Shown in pieces: positions 8,922 to 17,542 of a stretch of DNA of 64,000 bases; position 1 is the first letter of the stretch, and every line of letters starts with the position of its first letter. Made by a program: the position numbers and the translations under genes. The notes beneath the pieces were generated by a model that saw only the letters and a program-made list of their open reading frames with translations, did not search any database and was not told the origin of the DNA. Location of the stretch: the NCBI RefSeq assembly GCF_017874235.1, contig NZ_JAGGLC010000001.1, forward strand, positions 434,001-498,000, in the 5' to 3' direction. The DNA comes from Halolamina salifodinae. Lineage in GTDB: Archaea; Halobacteriota; Halobacteria; Halobacteriales; Haloferacaceae.

Positions 8922-10355
8922 ATGCGAGAGGCCCACCCCCGCGAGCGCACGGTCGGCGTCGAGTGGTACGTCAGCGACGCCGACGGCGTCGGCGGCCGTC
9001 TGCGGGATCGACCCGAGGATTTCCGGGTCCGGGAGCTGGAGGCGTTCGACACCGAACCCACCGACAGCGCCGACGGCGACTATCCCTACCTCGTCCTGCG
9101 GGCCACGCTGCGGGGCTGGGACACCAACGATTTCGCGAGTCGACTCTCGGACGCGATGGGCGCCTCCCGAGAGCGGATCGACTGGGCGGGCACGAAGGAC
9201 AAGCACGCCGTCACGACCCAGCTGTTCTCGGTCGCCGACGCCGACCCCGAGGAGATCCCGGAGATCCGCGACGCCGACATCGAGGTCGTCGGCCGCGCCG
9301 GCCGGCATCTCTCCTACGGCGACCTCGCGGGCAACGCCTTCGAGATCACGGTCCGCGACCCAGAGGACCCCGAAAACGCCGGCGGGATCACCGATCAGCT
9401 CCGGGAGTTCGCGGGCGACGCCGGTGGCGACGGGGACCGAATCGGCGTCCCCAACGTCTTCGGTCACCAGCGCTTCGGCAGTCGTCGCCCCGTCACCCAC
9501 GAGGTCGGACTGGCCATCGTCCGCCGGGAGTGGCGCGACGCGGTGCTCGCGTACGTTGGCAACCCCGCCGAGGCCGAACCTGAGGACACTCAAGTGGCCC
9601 GGGAGTTCGTCGACGAGCAGGCCGCGAGCGACGACCCCGACTGGGACGCCTGCCTCGACGAGATGCCCGGCAAACTCGGCTACGAGCGCTCGATGCTCCA
9701 CCGGCTCCGGGAGCGGGAAGCCGGGAGCGGGTCCCCGAGCGCGGGCGCCGATGATGAACCCGACGTTCCCGAATCGCCGAGCGATTCGGGAGCCAGTCAG
9801 ACGGAGTCTGACGTTGGTCCGTGGCGCCACGCACTCGAAGCCGTGCCGTCGAACCTCCAGCGGCTGTTCGTCAACGCCGCGCAGTCCTACGCGTTCAACC
9901 GGATCCTGAGCGAGCGACTCGAACGGGGGCTCCCGTTCCACAAGCCGGTCGCCGGCGACGTCTGCTGTTTCGCCGACACCGACATCGACGCCGTCCGGAA
10001 GCCCGACCCCGACCGGGTCCAGCGCGCGACCGAGAGCCGCGTCGACGTGCTCGCGCGCCACTGCGAGCGCGGCCGGGCGTTCGTGACCGCGCCGCTGATC
10101 GGCACCGAAACGGAGTTCGCCGACGGCGAACCCGGCGAAATCGAGCGCGAGGTGTTCGACGACCTCGGACTGGAGCCGGAGCTGTTCGACCTGCCCGGCA
10201 ACTTCGAGTCGACCGGTACCCGGCGGGCGATTCTCGTTGACACGGAGATGGCGGTGTCTCACGACCCGCTCGCCTTCGAGTTCGCGCTCCCCTCCGGGTG
10301 CTACGCGACGACGGTGCTCCGGGAGTACCTCAAGACCGACCCGATGGAGCTGTAA
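8922..10355 (+). CDS. truD: tRNA pseudouridine(13) synthase TruD
   Basis: A 477-residue archaeal TruD, which makes pseudouridine 13 in tRNA. The catalytic Asp is Asp93 in the motif GTKDKHAVT (residues 90-98), and RPEDFRVRE near residues 30-38 is also diagnostic. The TRUD insertion domain lies in the middle. Residues about 270-300 form a Ser/Asp-rich, poorly conserved loop encoded in part by two adjacent DNA hairpins (9768-9812), so this loop looks like an in-frame insertion of a palindromic repeat. The start ATG is the one directly ahead of REAHPRER; the frame stays open upstream but without a better start. Confidence 0.95.
   Translation: MREAHPRERTVGVEWYVSDADGVGGRLRDRPEDFRVRELEAFDTEPTDSADGDYPYLVLRATLRGWDTNDFASRLSDAMGASRERIDWAGTKDKHAVTTQLFSVADADPEEIPEIRDADIEVVGRAGRHLSYGDLAGNAFEITVRDPEDPENAGGITDQLREFAGDAGGDGDRIGVPNVFGHQRFGSRRPVTHEVGLAIVRREWRDAVLAYVGNPAEAEPEDTQVAREFVDEQAASDDPDWDACLDEMPGKLGYERSMLHRLREREAGSGSPSAGADDEPDVPESPSDSGASQTESDVGPWRHALEAVPSNLQRLFVNAAQSYAFNRILSERLERGLPFHKPVAGDVCCFADTDIDAVRKPDPDRVQRATESRVDVLARHCERGRAFVTAPLIGTETEFADGEPGEIEREVFDDLGLEPELFDLPGNFESTGTRRAILVDTEMAVSHDPLAFEFALPSGCYATTVLREYLKTDPMEL
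9768..9812. repeat. Paired palindromic insertion inside truD
   Basis: Two perfect hairpins sit side by side within the coding sequence. The first has 9-bp arms at 9768-9776 and 9782-9790; the second has arms gtcagac/gtctgac at 9796-9812. They are separated by agccag and flanked by gacgtt and gttgg. The same linker words join the hairpins of the array at 59.2-59.6 kb. The encoded stretch is a Ser/Asp/Glu-rich loop of TruD. Confidence 0.7.
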
Positions 10356-10427
10356 GTCGGTCGCATCCCGGGACGGCGACGGCGCCGCAAGCGCGCCGCT
10401 TTTCCCCGCCAGCCGCCACGTTCCTGC

Positions 10428-11180
10428 ATGGACTGTCGGCGGTGTGGCACGGACCTCCCGCGGCCGGGTGACTACTGTCTGGCCTGCGACACCGCCAACT
10501 GCGACGCCGTCGTCGTCGCGTTCGAGCGCGACCGCGCGACGCTCACGTTCCTCCGGGACCCGCCCGACCACGCCGAGGACGAGGAGCCCGAAATCGTCGG
10601 CGAGACGACCATCACCACCATCCCAGAGGAGGGCCCCGAGGCCGAGGTAGTCGAACTCCGGAACTTCGCCGGGAAAGTCGCCGACGAGATCCGGCGCAAG
10701 CGGCCCGAGGAGGTGTACGCCGCCGGGGCCCGGGAACCGCTCCGGGAGTGTCGTGCGCAACTCCACCACCAGTTCTACCGCGTGCCCGACGAGGACCCCG
10801 TCGAGCGCGTGCGGAGCCAGCGCGGCGAGCGGACCCTGGAGGTGGTCGAGACGCCGCCCGACGAGAAACTCGGCGGCTCCCACAGCACCCTCATCGGCGG
10901 CCGGGACGGTCGCGACGTGGTCAACACCGTCGCCGCCCACCCGAACGTGAAGAAGCTGATTCCCGGCCCAATCGAGGCCGGGGGCGGCGGCGCCCGCGGT
11001 GGCGTGCGTGCGAAGGCGACCCGCGCCGGCGGGAACGGGAACGTCCGCCTGCTCATCCGTGACGGCTCCAGCGTGCAGGAGAACCGCGTGGTAACGACGG
11101 CGATGAACCGTGAGACGGGGGAACGCGTCAGCGAGGCGCTGAACGAGGCGCTGGTCGAGGCAGGGTTCCAGCAGGGCTGA
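10428..11180 (+). CDS. DUF2103-type zinc-ribbon protein
   Basis: A 250-residue protein. It begins with a four-cysteine ribbon (Cys3, Cys6, Cys17, Cys20; MDCRRCGTD then DYCLACD). An acidic middle region follows, and the C-terminal half is conserved-looking and rich in Gly, Arg and Lys: [36 protein letters not shown], then an RGGVRAK segment. The basic, glycine-rich second half in an acidic proteome suggests binding to nucleic acid, but this is inference. The neighbours are tRNA modification and ribosomal genes. I assign the DUF2103 name from recollection of the family and no function is known. Confidence 0.7.
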   Translation: MDCRRCGTDLPRPGDYCLACDTANCDAVVVAFERDRATLTFLRDPPDHAEDEEPEIVGETTITTIPEEGPEAEVVELRNFAGKVADEIRRKRPEEVYAAGAREPLRECRAQLHHQFYRVPDEDPVERVRSQRGERTLEVVETPPDEKLGGSHSTLIGGRDGRDVVNTVAAHPNVKKLIPGPIEAGGGGARGGVRAKATRAGGNGNVRLLIRDGSSVQENRVVTTAMNRETGERVSEALNEALVEAGFQQG

Positions 11181-11234
11181 TCGGCGACGCGACTCGCAGG
11201 GTTTTTGTGCGTACTGGGGCTACTCACCTCCACT

Positions 11235-11504
11235 ATGGCTGAACAGAAGGCACGGTCCATCGGCAGCGCCGGTCGGTTCGGCGCGCGCTACGGGCGGGTC
11301 TCGCGACGACGCGTCTCGGAAATCGAGGCGGCGATGGAGAACGCCACGGTCGACGGCGACTCCGTCAAACGCATTGGTACGGGCATCTGGAAGAACGAGG
11401 AGACCGGCGAGACGTTCACCGGCGGCGCCTACCGGCCGGAGACGCCGGGCGGCCGCTCGGCGCAGCGATCCATCCGCGCAGCACTCTCCGAAGACAACGA
11501 GTAG
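11235..11504 (+). CDS. rpl37ae: 50S ribosomal protein L37Ae
   Basis: An 89-residue large-subunit protein present in archaea and eukaryotes. The N-terminus [21 protein letters not shown] and the later [20 protein letters not shown] are family hallmarks. The zinc-ribbon cysteines of typical L37Ae are absent: the CxxC pairs are replaced, for example by ETGE, as in other haloarchaea. It starts the rpl37ae-rpoP-pcc1 cluster; a T-rich run (gggtttttgtgcg) lies about 25-35 bases upstream and could hold the promoter. Confidence 0.95.
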   Translation: MAEQKARSIGSAGRFGARYGRVSRRRVSEIEAAMENATVDGDSVKRIGTGIWKNEETGETFTGGAYRPETPGGRSAQRSIRAALSEDNE

Positions 11505-11508
11505 ACCG

Positions 11509-11643
11509 ATGAGCTACAAGTGTTCCCGCTGTAAGCGCGACGTCGAACTCGACGAGTACGGCGGCGTGCGCTGTCCCTACTGTGGCCACCGCGTCCTGCT
11601 GAAGGAGCGCGGCGGCGACGTGAAGGAAGTCGACGTGAAGTGA
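11509..11643 (+). CDS. rpoP: DNA-directed RNA polymerase subunit P (Rpb12-like)
   Basis: A 44-residue zinc-binding subunit of archaeal RNA polymerase. Cysteines are at positions 5, 8, 22 and 25 (YKCSRCKRD and VRCPYCGHR), and the C-terminus is short and charged. It begins four bases after the L37Ae stop, and its own stop overlaps the GTG start of pcc1. This ribosomal protein-polymerase-KEOPS order is common in Euryarchaeota. Confidence 0.96.
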   Translation: MSYKCSRCKRDVELDEYGGVRCPYCGHRVLLKERGGDVKEVDVK

Positions 11644-11900
11644 CGGCGACCCACACCGCGACGCTGGCTGTTACGCACGACTCTTCTGCCCGGGCGAAAC
11701 GCGTCTTCGAGAGCCTCGACCCCGAAGTCGGCGGCGTCGACGACGACCGTGCGGGCGCGAGCGTCGCCCGCGACGGCCGGACCGTCGAGGTGACCGTCGA
11801 AGCGGCCGACCTCAGCGCCCTCCGGGCCGGCACGAACAGTTGGAGTCGGCTTCTCTCGACGGCCGAAGCGGTGACGGCGGCCGGAGCCCAACGGTTTTAG
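11640..11900 (+). CDS. pcc1: KEOPS complex subunit Pcc1
   Basis: An 86-residue dimerisation subunit of the KEOPS complex, which makes t6A37 in ANN-decoding tRNAs. Pattern: a first beta strand [10 protein letters not shown], a helix with [12 protein letters not shown], a Val-rich strand [20 protein letters not shown] and a terminal helix. The catalytic Kae1 and Bud32 subunits are not in this window. The GTG start lies in the last codons of rpoP (GTGA overlap), which supports cotranslation. Confidence 0.88.
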   Translation: MTATHTATLAVTHDSSARAKRVFESLDPEVGGVDDDRAGASVARDGRTVEVTVEAADLSALRAGTNSWSRLLSTAEAVTAAGAQRF

Positions 11901-11924
11901 GCGCTGCACGGGAACTGTAACGGT

Positions 11925-12764
11925 GTGATACCTCCGATCGCCAGCAACTTCGTCGCCGGTGAGAGCCCAGCGACGGCGCTCGATCACGTCGCCGCTCGGA
12001 ACGCCGAGGGCGTGAACGTGATCCTGAACCTTCTCGGCGAACATTACGACGACCCCAGCGCCGCCGCCAGCGACGCGACGGCCTACCGCGCGCTAGTGCG
12101 GGACATCGCCGACAGCGACGTCGACGCCTGCATCTCGGTCAAACCCTCACAGCTCGGCATCGACATCGGCGAGGACGTGTTCACGTCGAACTACCGCTCG
12201 GTCGTCGAGGCCGCACAGGACGCCGGCGTGTTCGTCTGGTGTGACATGGAAGACGCCGACACCACCGACACGACCCTCAACGCCTTCGAGGAGTTGGCCC
12301 GGGAGTACGAGGGCGGCGTCGGGCAGTGTGTCCAGTCGAACCTCAAGCGCACCAGCGACGACCTCGAACGCCTCGCCGACGTGCCCGGGAAGATCCGCCT
12401 CGTGAAGGGTGCGTACGACGAGTCTCCCGAGATCTCCTACAAGGAGAAGTCGGCGGTGAACGAGCAGTACCGCGAGGACCTCGAGACGCTCTTTGCCGAC
12501 TACGAGGGGAAGATCGCCGTCGGCAGCCACGACCCACAGATGATCGAGTACGCCCGGGACCTGCGCGAGGAGCACGACCGGGAGTTCGAGATCCAGATGC
12601 TGATGGGGGTCCGGCAGGACGCCCAGCGCGACCTCGCCGCCGATGGCGAGGAGGTCTGGCAGTACGCGCCCTACGGCGACAAGTGGCTCTCGTACTTCTA
12701 CCGCCGGGTGCGCGAGCGCAAGGAGAACGCGCTGTTCGCGGTGCGGGCGGTTCTGGGGATCTGA
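11925..12764 (+). CDS. Proline dehydrogenase
   Basis: A 279-residue flavoprotein of the PutA/PRODH TIM-barrel family, oxidising proline to pyrroline-5-carboxylate. Motifs run through the barrel: CISVKPSQLG, FVWCDMEDADTTD, GQCVQSNLKRT, IRLVKGAYDES and, near the end, QMLMGVRQDAQRDL, with the substrate-binding YFYRRVRERKEN at residues about 258-269. It is shorter than bacterial PutA, as is usual for monofunctional archaeal versions. No pyrroline-5-carboxylate dehydrogenase lies next to it. The start is a GTG; an alternative GTG two bases earlier is out of frame. Confidence 0.92.
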   Translation: MIPPIASNFVAGESPATALDHVAARNAEGVNVILNLLGEHYDDPSAAASDATAYRALVRDIADSDVDACISVKPSQLGIDIGEDVFTSNYRSVVEAAQDAGVFVWCDMEDADTTDTTLNAFEELAREYEGGVGQCVQSNLKRTSDDLERLADVPGKIRLVKGAYDESPEISYKEKSAVNEQYREDLETLFADYEGKIAVGSHDPQMIEYARDLREEHDREFEIQMLMGVRQDAQRDLAADGEEVWQYAPYGDKWLSYFYRRVRERKENALFAVRAVLGI

Positions 12765-12883
12765 ACCGCGCCCCGCACGCCGCGCCTGCTGAGCACTGCT
12801 CCGCTCCGCCCCGATCCACCCTACTCCGTCGACGACCGTCGGAGCGGTACGGCTTTACTTCTCGGGGCGACACGTCAGGACGA

Positions 12884-13549
12884 ATGAGCCGGTGGAAGCG
12901 CGACTTCGCGAGCGGCCTGATCGTCGTCCTCCCAGTGTTCGTGCTGCTGTTGATGCTGCGGTGGCTGATCGGCCACCTGCTGGCACTGCCGCTGAGCGTC
13001 CCGCCAAGCCGGATCCCGGCGGAGTGGATCCCGCGGCCGATCACCGTCGAAGCCGCGGCGCTGGCTCTGGAGTTGGGGCTCACGCTGGGGCTGTTCCTGT
13101 CGGTCACGCTCGCGGCGGGCTACCTGATGCGCACCCAGTTGGGCAAGATCGCCGAGGGGTTGTTCGACGACGTCGTGAACCGCGTCCCCGGCGTCCGGGT
13201 GCTGTACAACGCCTCGAAGCTGGCCGTCGAGACCGCAGTGTCGGGTGCCAGCGACCTCCAGCAGCCCGTGAAACTGGAGCCCTGGAACGGGATGCGGATG
13301 ACTGCGTTCAAGACGGGTCAGAAGACCGCCGACGGCCGCGAGGTGCTCTTTCTCCCGACGGCGCCGAACATCACGACCGGCTACGTGATCGAGGTGAAGC
13401 CGACCGACTACCAAGAGACCGACGAGAGCGTCGAGGAGGCGCTGACTCGCGTGCTCTCGGCGGGGTTCGGCGAGTCCGGCAGCCCGAACGAAATAGAGAT
13501 CCCGGTGACCGAGGAGGGGAAACCCCGCGATGGCTCGGACGACGCGTGA
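12884..13549 (+). CDS. DUF502 family membrane protein
   Basis: A 221-residue protein with two membrane helices (about residues 10-34 and 55-82), joined by a short loop with many prolines, and a cytoplasmic C-terminal domain. The family signature is visible in RVPGVRVLYNASKLAVETAV and VLFLPTAPNITTGYVIEV. Bacterial and archaeal DUF502 proteins have no proven function. The start ATG follows cgacacgtcagga with no strong ribosome-binding site. The nearest neighbour downstream on this strand, 48 bases on, is a VTT-type membrane protein. Confidence 0.85.
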   Translation: MSRWKRDFASGLIVVLPVFVLLLMLRWLIGHLLALPLSVPPSRIPAEWIPRPITVEAAALALELGLTLGLFLSVTLAAGYLMRTQLGKIAEGLFDDVVNRVPGVRVLYNASKLAVETAVSGASDLQQPVKLEPWNGMRMTAFKTGQKTADGREVLFLPTAPNITTGYVIEVKPTDYQETDESVEEALTRVLSAGFGESGSPNEIEIPVTEEGKPRDGSDDA

Positions 13550-13597
13550 CTCGCGTGCTACTGAACCTGAAGACTTAGGTCGTCGGGCGGCCGAAGG

Positions 13598-14173
13598 ATG
13601 ACCGTGTCACCGGTCCCCGGTCTCGGCCCACTCGCCTTCACCCTCCTCCAGCACACCGCTTCCGAGGGCGGGATGCTCAGTTCGCTCGTCGAGACGGCGA
13701 CCGGGCCGATGGGCCTCGTCGCGATCTTCGTCTACTCGTTTCTGATCGCGTTCGCGCTGCCGGGCGTGAGCGAGATCGTGCTGGCGGCGCCGCTGGATCT
13801 GGGGCTGGGCCGGACCGGACGGCTGGCGGTGATCATCCTCATCTCCGGTGTCGGGAAGGCCGCCGGGTCGGTGTTCGCGTTCCACATCGGGCAGGAGGCC
13901 AAGGAGTCCGGGCCCGTGACCCGGGTGCTGCGGCGCTCCCGGTTCGACGTGGTCGAGTGGTCCGAGAAGAAGGTGGTCGTGCTGGCCCAGAAGTACGGCT
14001 ACGGGGGGCTGGCGCTCGCACTCTGCGTGCCGACGTTCCCCGACACGCTCTCCATCTACGCGTTCTCCGTGCTCGAGGAGGACTACTACCGGTTCGCGTT
14101 CGCGACGTTCGTCGGGAGTGTGGGGCGCCTGCTGGTGACGCTCGGCGGCGTCGCAGTGATCACTGCGTTCTAG
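13598..14173 (+). CDS. VTT/DedA-like (YqaA type) membrane protein
   Basis: A 191-residue protein with four to five membrane segments. The VTT signature is the run IAFALPGVSEIVLAAPLDLG followed by the Gly-rich VIILISGVGKAAGSVFAFHIG, in which a re-entrant helix normally carries the conserved glycine and proline. A basic amphipathic loop (TRVLRRSRFDVVEW) and a last pair of helices follow. DedA/VTT proteins act in lipid scrambling or proton-driven transport in other organisms; the archaeal role is not known. Confidence 0.8.
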   Translation: MTVSPVPGLGPLAFTLLQHTASEGGMLSSLVETATGPMGLVAIFVYSFLIAFALPGVSEIVLAAPLDLGLGRTGRLAVIILISGVGKAAGSVFAFHIGQEAKESGPVTRVLRRSRFDVVEWSEKKVVVLAQKYGYGGLALALCVPTFPDTLSIYAFSVLEEDYYRFAFATFVGSVGRLLVTLGGVAVITAF

Positions 14174-14218
14174 CGGGCGACCCACAGCCTACAAGCGCCA
14201 CGCCCCCCAGCAGCCGGT

Positions 14219-14953
14219 ATGCGCCTCGCAGACGCCACGTGGACCGACGTTCGCGACGCCGACGCCGACCTCGCCGTGCTCCCCGTCGGGTCGACCGAGG
14301 GCCACGGCCCCCACGCACCGCTCGGGACCGACAGCCTCGCCGCCGAGGCCATTGCCGAGGCCAGCGCCGACGCCTACGAGAAGGGGACCGGCGAATCGGT
14401 GCTCGTGGCGCCGACGATGCCGGTCGGGATCAGCGAGGAACACCGCGCGTTCGACGGCACGCTCTGGGTGTCGCCGGATACGTTCCGCGACTACGTCCGG
14501 GAGGTCGTCGAGAGCCTCGCGGCCGGCAACGGCCCGGACGGGGTGGTGCTGGTCAACGGCCACGGCGGCAACGTCGACGCCCTCCGGGAGGTCGCCGCCC
14601 GCCTCACCCGCGACGAGACGGCGCTCGTGGCGCCGTTCACGTGGTTCGAAGCCGTCGGCGAGCACAGCAGCGACATGGGTCACGCCGGCCCGCTGGAGAC
14701 GGCACTGCTGCGGCACGAACACCCAGAACTGGTGCGGGAGGATCGGGTCGACGACGCCCGCGAGAACGGGAGCGAGCGCTGGGGGGACTGGGTCTCGGGC
14801 GTGAACCTCGCGTACGACAGCGACCAGTTCACGGAGAACGGCGTCGTCGGCGACCCCGACGAGGGAGATGCGGCGCGCGGGGCCGAATTGGCCGAGTTAG
14901 CGACCGACGCGCTGGTGGACCTGCTGGAGGCGGTTCGGGAGCGGACTGACTGA
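14219..14953 (+). CDS. Creatininase-family amidohydrolase
   Basis: A 244-residue metal-dependent hydrolase. The N-terminal motif AVLPVGSTEGHGPHAPLGTD carries the metal ligands Glu, His and Asp, and a further run LVNGHGGNVDALREV is the family's second signature; a late EHSSDMGHAGPLET adds His and Glu. Archaeal members include the formamide hydrolase ArfB of riboflavin and F420 synthesis, and creatinine amidohydrolase in bacteria, so an ArfB-like deformylase is a reasonable idea here (inference). It is convergent with, and directly abuts, the next gene. Confidence 0.85.
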   Translation: MRLADATWTDVRDADADLAVLPVGSTEGHGPHAPLGTDSLAAEAIAEASADAYEKGTGESVLVAPTMPVGISEEHRAFDGTLWVSPDTFRDYVREVVESLAAGNGPDGVVLVNGHGGNVDALREVAARLTRDETALVAPFTWFEAVGEHSSDMGHAGPLETALLRHEHPELVREDRVDDARENGSERWGDWVSGVNLAYDSDQFTENGVVGDPDEGDAARGAELAELATDALVDLLEAVRERTD

Positions 14954-15370
14954 CTACTCCTCGTCGTCTTCCTCTTTCTCGCTCTCGGCTTCCTGCAGCG
15001 CCGAGCGGAGTGCCGGGAGCGTGCCTGCGAGGTCGCTCACGTCCGCGTGGGCGTCCTCGATGTCCTCCAGCAGGGCTTCGAGGTCGTCGATTTCCGCCTC
15101 CAGATCGTCGGCGTCCTCGAACGCGTCGGCACGTTCGCCCATCACGTACTGCTTCTTGGCCGCGCGGAGGTGGTCGGCGGCGTCGCCGGTGTCCAGTGCG
15201 GACTTGAGGGAGTTGAGCGCGCCGAGCGTGTTGTCGGCCTCGACGTCCCAGACCGCGTCGGCGGCGGGCAGCGCCGCGCGGGCGTCCGCGAGGTGGCCCT
15301 CGACCTCGCTGCGCATCTCCGCGGCGGCCTCGCCGAACAGGTCGTCCTCGTCGAACGTGGTCTGACTCAT
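14954..15370 (-). CDS. Small acidic coiled-coil haloarchaeal protein
   Basis: A 138-residue, highly acidic protein with almost continuous helix. The N-terminus MSQTTFDEDDLFGEAAAEMR is a conserved-looking block; heptad-like patterns of Leu and Ala run through residues 25-120 (DADDLEAEIDDLEALLEDIE), and the tail is a run of Glu and Asp. No enzyme motif. Its stop is one base after the stop of the convergent creatininase-family gene. The start ATG is the second in the frame, ahead of SQTTF. Cytoplasmic; function unknown. Confidence 0.75.
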   Translation of the reverse strand: MSQTTFDEDDLFGEAAAEMRSEVEGHLADARAALPAADAVWDVEADNTLGALNSLKSALDTGDAADHLRAAKKQYVMGERADAFEDADDLEAEIDDLEALLEDIEDAHADVSDLAGTLPALRSALQEAESEKEEDDEE

Positions 15371-15510
15371 GCGGGCAGATTGCACACGCGCAGGGTAAAA
15401 AGATCGCCACAGGGTGTAACTGAAACTCCGGGCAGGATCGGTTCAACCGGGCGTTCAGTCGGGGGAACCCGATCAGTTTCACCGCGCCCCGTGGCGGGGG
15501 CTGAGTCAGG

Positions 15511-15951
15511 CTACTCCTCGACTGACTGAAGCGTCATCAGCGGGTAGCCGTCATCCATCTCCATGCGCGTGTGGACGGTAGTGCCCTCGTACTCGATGCG
15601 CATCTCGACCTCCATCAGCGAGCCTGTGAGTTCGGTGTACCCACCGGGAGACGTTTCCGCTCGCTCGTCGTCCTCGCTCGCGGAACTGCGACTCCCCTCG
15701 CCCCGTTCACTATCGCTCTCGGGACCCTCCTCGTGGTCGATGGCGTCGGCGACGCGGTCGTCGAGGATCGACACCTCGACCGACTCGCAGTAGGGTTGGT
15801 TCTCGATGGACTCGGCGATTGCCGTCTCGAGGCTGCGCGTGCTGGCGGGCGAGACGGGCGTCCCGGCGAACTGATGGTAGAGCGAGCCGAACTTGATGCC
15901 GGCCTCGAAGCAGGCCTGCTGGGGGTCGGTGGGGTCGGTGGGATCGGACAT
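15511..15951 (-). CDS. mptD: Dihydroneopterin aldolase, archaeal MptD type
   Basis: A 146-residue protein related to MptD, which cleaves 7,8-dihydroneopterin in archaeal pterin synthesis. The signature FEAGIKFGSLYHQFAGTPVS lies at residues 15-34, followed by LETAIAESIENQPY. The middle (residues about 73-108) is an unusual Ser/Glu/Asp/Arg-rich insert, from a GC-rich DNA stretch with short inverted runs, absent from the compact methanogen enzyme. It sits 47 bases downstream of the DUF5305-like gene on the same strand and may be read from that operon. Confidence 0.78.
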   Translation of the reverse strand: MSDPTDPTDPQQACFEAGIKFGSLYHQFAGTPVSPASTRSLETAIAESIENQPYCESVEVSILDDRVADAIDHEEGPESDSERGEGSRSSASEDDERAETSPGGYTELTGSLMEVEMRIEYEGTTVHTRMEMDDGYPLMTLQSVEE

Positions 15952-15998
15952 GGGCGGGACTGGGCGTGGGCACGGGAAAGCCGTGTCGGGACCGGGGC

Positions 15999-17039
15999 TC
16001 AGTCTTCGTCCGGCGTCATCGGCGTGGTCCAGGGGTCTATTGACCCGTGGTAGTAGACGACCGGCCCGTCGATGACCGCGTGGGTGTTCAACTCGGAGTC
16101 GTAGATCACCCGCTTGTCCTGGTCGATGGCCACGTCGACGAGGTCCTCGACCGACGCCATCGCGACGCTTCGTTCGGCGACCTCGCCCCGGAGCGACCCC
16201 TCGGAGATCCACTCGGCGTACCGATCCCGATGGATCCGGTCTTCGAGCGTCCGCCACTCCTCCTTGCGACGGTAGAGTACGAACACGACGACCGACGAGA
16301 GAAGCGCGACGACGCCCACCGCCGCGGGAACCCCGTACGCCAAGCGGTTCCGCGTCGGCAGCGTCGTCGTCCGGGTTTCGGTCGTGCTCTCGCGGTTCTC
16401 GACTGCGAACGAATCGAGCGTGTACGTCTGGCCGGAGAGGCCGAGCGGCCGCTGCTGGGTGAGGGTACCCGAATACCGGTCGCTCTCGTAGGCCGTCGTC
16501 AGTTCGACCGAGACGGACAGCGAGCCCGCGGAACCGACCTCCTCGGAGACCGGGGCGAGCCGGTCGATCAGGGCCGGGATGTCGAGCGTCGTCGAGGCGT
16601 TCGCCACACCGGAGGTGGTACTGGCCTCCTCGTCGACGAGCACGCGGGTACGCTCCCAGAACACCTCACCGTTGCGAGTAGCCTGCATCACCAGCACGAG
16701 CCGGTGTTGCACCCGAACCGACTGGTCGGCAGGGACGGCCGTCTCGACGCTGAGCGTGAGGTTCGGCATCGTCTGTGTGAAGTAGACCGGCTGGTTCTCG
16801 ACGCGCTGGCCCGACTGGTACATCGCGCTGTCTCCGGTGACGACCGCGCTCGTGTCGACGGCGGACTCGAAGCGCTGCTCGTGGGTGTGGTCGGTCACCG
16901 TCGTCGTCGGTGGGTTGGTGTACACCCAGCCGGCGCCAGTCAGTGCGATGACGGCGACGACCGCGAGCACGACGGCGATAGTCCGCCCGTGCTCGGCGAC
17001 GAAGAGTTTCGCCCGCGGGATGCCCGGTGTCAGCGCCAT
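15999..17039 (-). CDS. DUF5305-type membrane-anchored extracellular protein
   Basis: A 346-residue protein with an N-terminal membrane helix (about residues 20-42), an extracellular beta-rich domain of about 180 residues (TVTDHTHEQRFESAV onward) and a second helix near residues 237-260 followed by a cytoplasmic tail of about 85 residues. The tail holds a run RIHRDRYAEWISEG and a conserved Val/Ile-rich end (DKRVIYDSELNTHAVIDG). It overlaps the preceding small secreted protein by one base and so belongs to the signal-peptidase operon. Probably an accessory or anchoring factor for the exported fibre-like proteins (inference). Confidence 0.75.
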   Translation of the reverse strand: MALTPGIPRAKLFVAEHGRTIAVVLAVVAVIALTGAGWVYTNPPTTTVTDHTHEQRFESAVDTSAVVTGDSAMYQSGQRVENQPVYFTQTMPNLTLSVETAVPADQSVRVQHRLVLVMQATRNGEVFWERTRVLVDEEASTTSGVANASTTLDIPALIDRLAPVSEEVGSAGSLSVSVELTTAYESDRYSGTLTQQRPLGLSGQTYTLDSFAVENRESTTETRTTTLPTRNRLAYGVPAAVGVVALLSSVVVFVLYRRKEEWRTLEDRIHRDRYAEWISEGSLRGEVAERSVAMASVEDLVDVAIDQDKRVIYDSELNTHAVIDGPVVYYHGSIDPWTTPMTPDED

Positions 17040-17542
17040 CAGTTCACCGGCACGCTCCGATCCGGAGCCGTGACCTCGATTCCGTTGCCCGATGCGTTAA
17101 CGTGGAAGTAGACGGTTTCGGTTGAGAGAGTGCTATCGTTGGCTATCTCGATCTCCACTGTTTGGGTCGCCCCTGCGGCGAGGCCGAAGGAGGTCTCGTT
17201 CCCGGCCACGGTGTCGCCGACCACGAGGTCGCCGATATGGGTGGAGTCGTCCCTGAGGCCGACCGTGACTGTCACGTCGGTACCGAGGCGGTTGGTGACG
17301 TTCACGAGCGGTTCGGTCGCGTTGACGTGGACCGCGTCGGCGGTGTCGAGCGCGTGGGCGGCCGACGCGTCGTCGGTGACGTTGACGGCGCCGTTCCGAT
17401 CGACTTGCGCCGTATCGAACGAGGCTGACCCCGCCCCGGCGCTCCCGAACGCGGCGACGACGATGATCGCGACACCCGCGATCAGGACGAGCGTCGGAAT
17501 CGTCCGGTCCGACCCGCGTCGGCGCGAGCGGCGCCCGCTCAT
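17039..17542 (-). CDS. Exported TasA/DUF1102-like small protein
   Basis: A 167-residue protein. Positively charged N-terminus (RRSRRRGSDR), one hydrophobic segment (about residues 16-34), then a Ser/Thr/Val-rich beta domain beginning at SASFDTAQVDRNG. This arrangement, signal helix followed by a short Ala/Gly run and a beta sandwich, is the one seen in TasA/camelysin-like proteins processed by a dedicated signal peptidase. It overlaps the peptidase gene by four bases (ATGA) and the next gene by one base. Likely a minor structural subunit (inference). Confidence 0.7.
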   Translation of the reverse strand: MSGRRSRRRGSDRTIPTLVLIAGVAIIVVAAFGSAGAGSASFDTAQVDRNGAVNVTDDASAAHALDTADAVHVNATEPLVNVTNRLGTDVTVTVGLRDDSTHIGDLVVGDTVAGNETSFGLAAGATQTVEIEIANDSTLSTETVYFHVNASGNGIEVTAPDRSVPVN

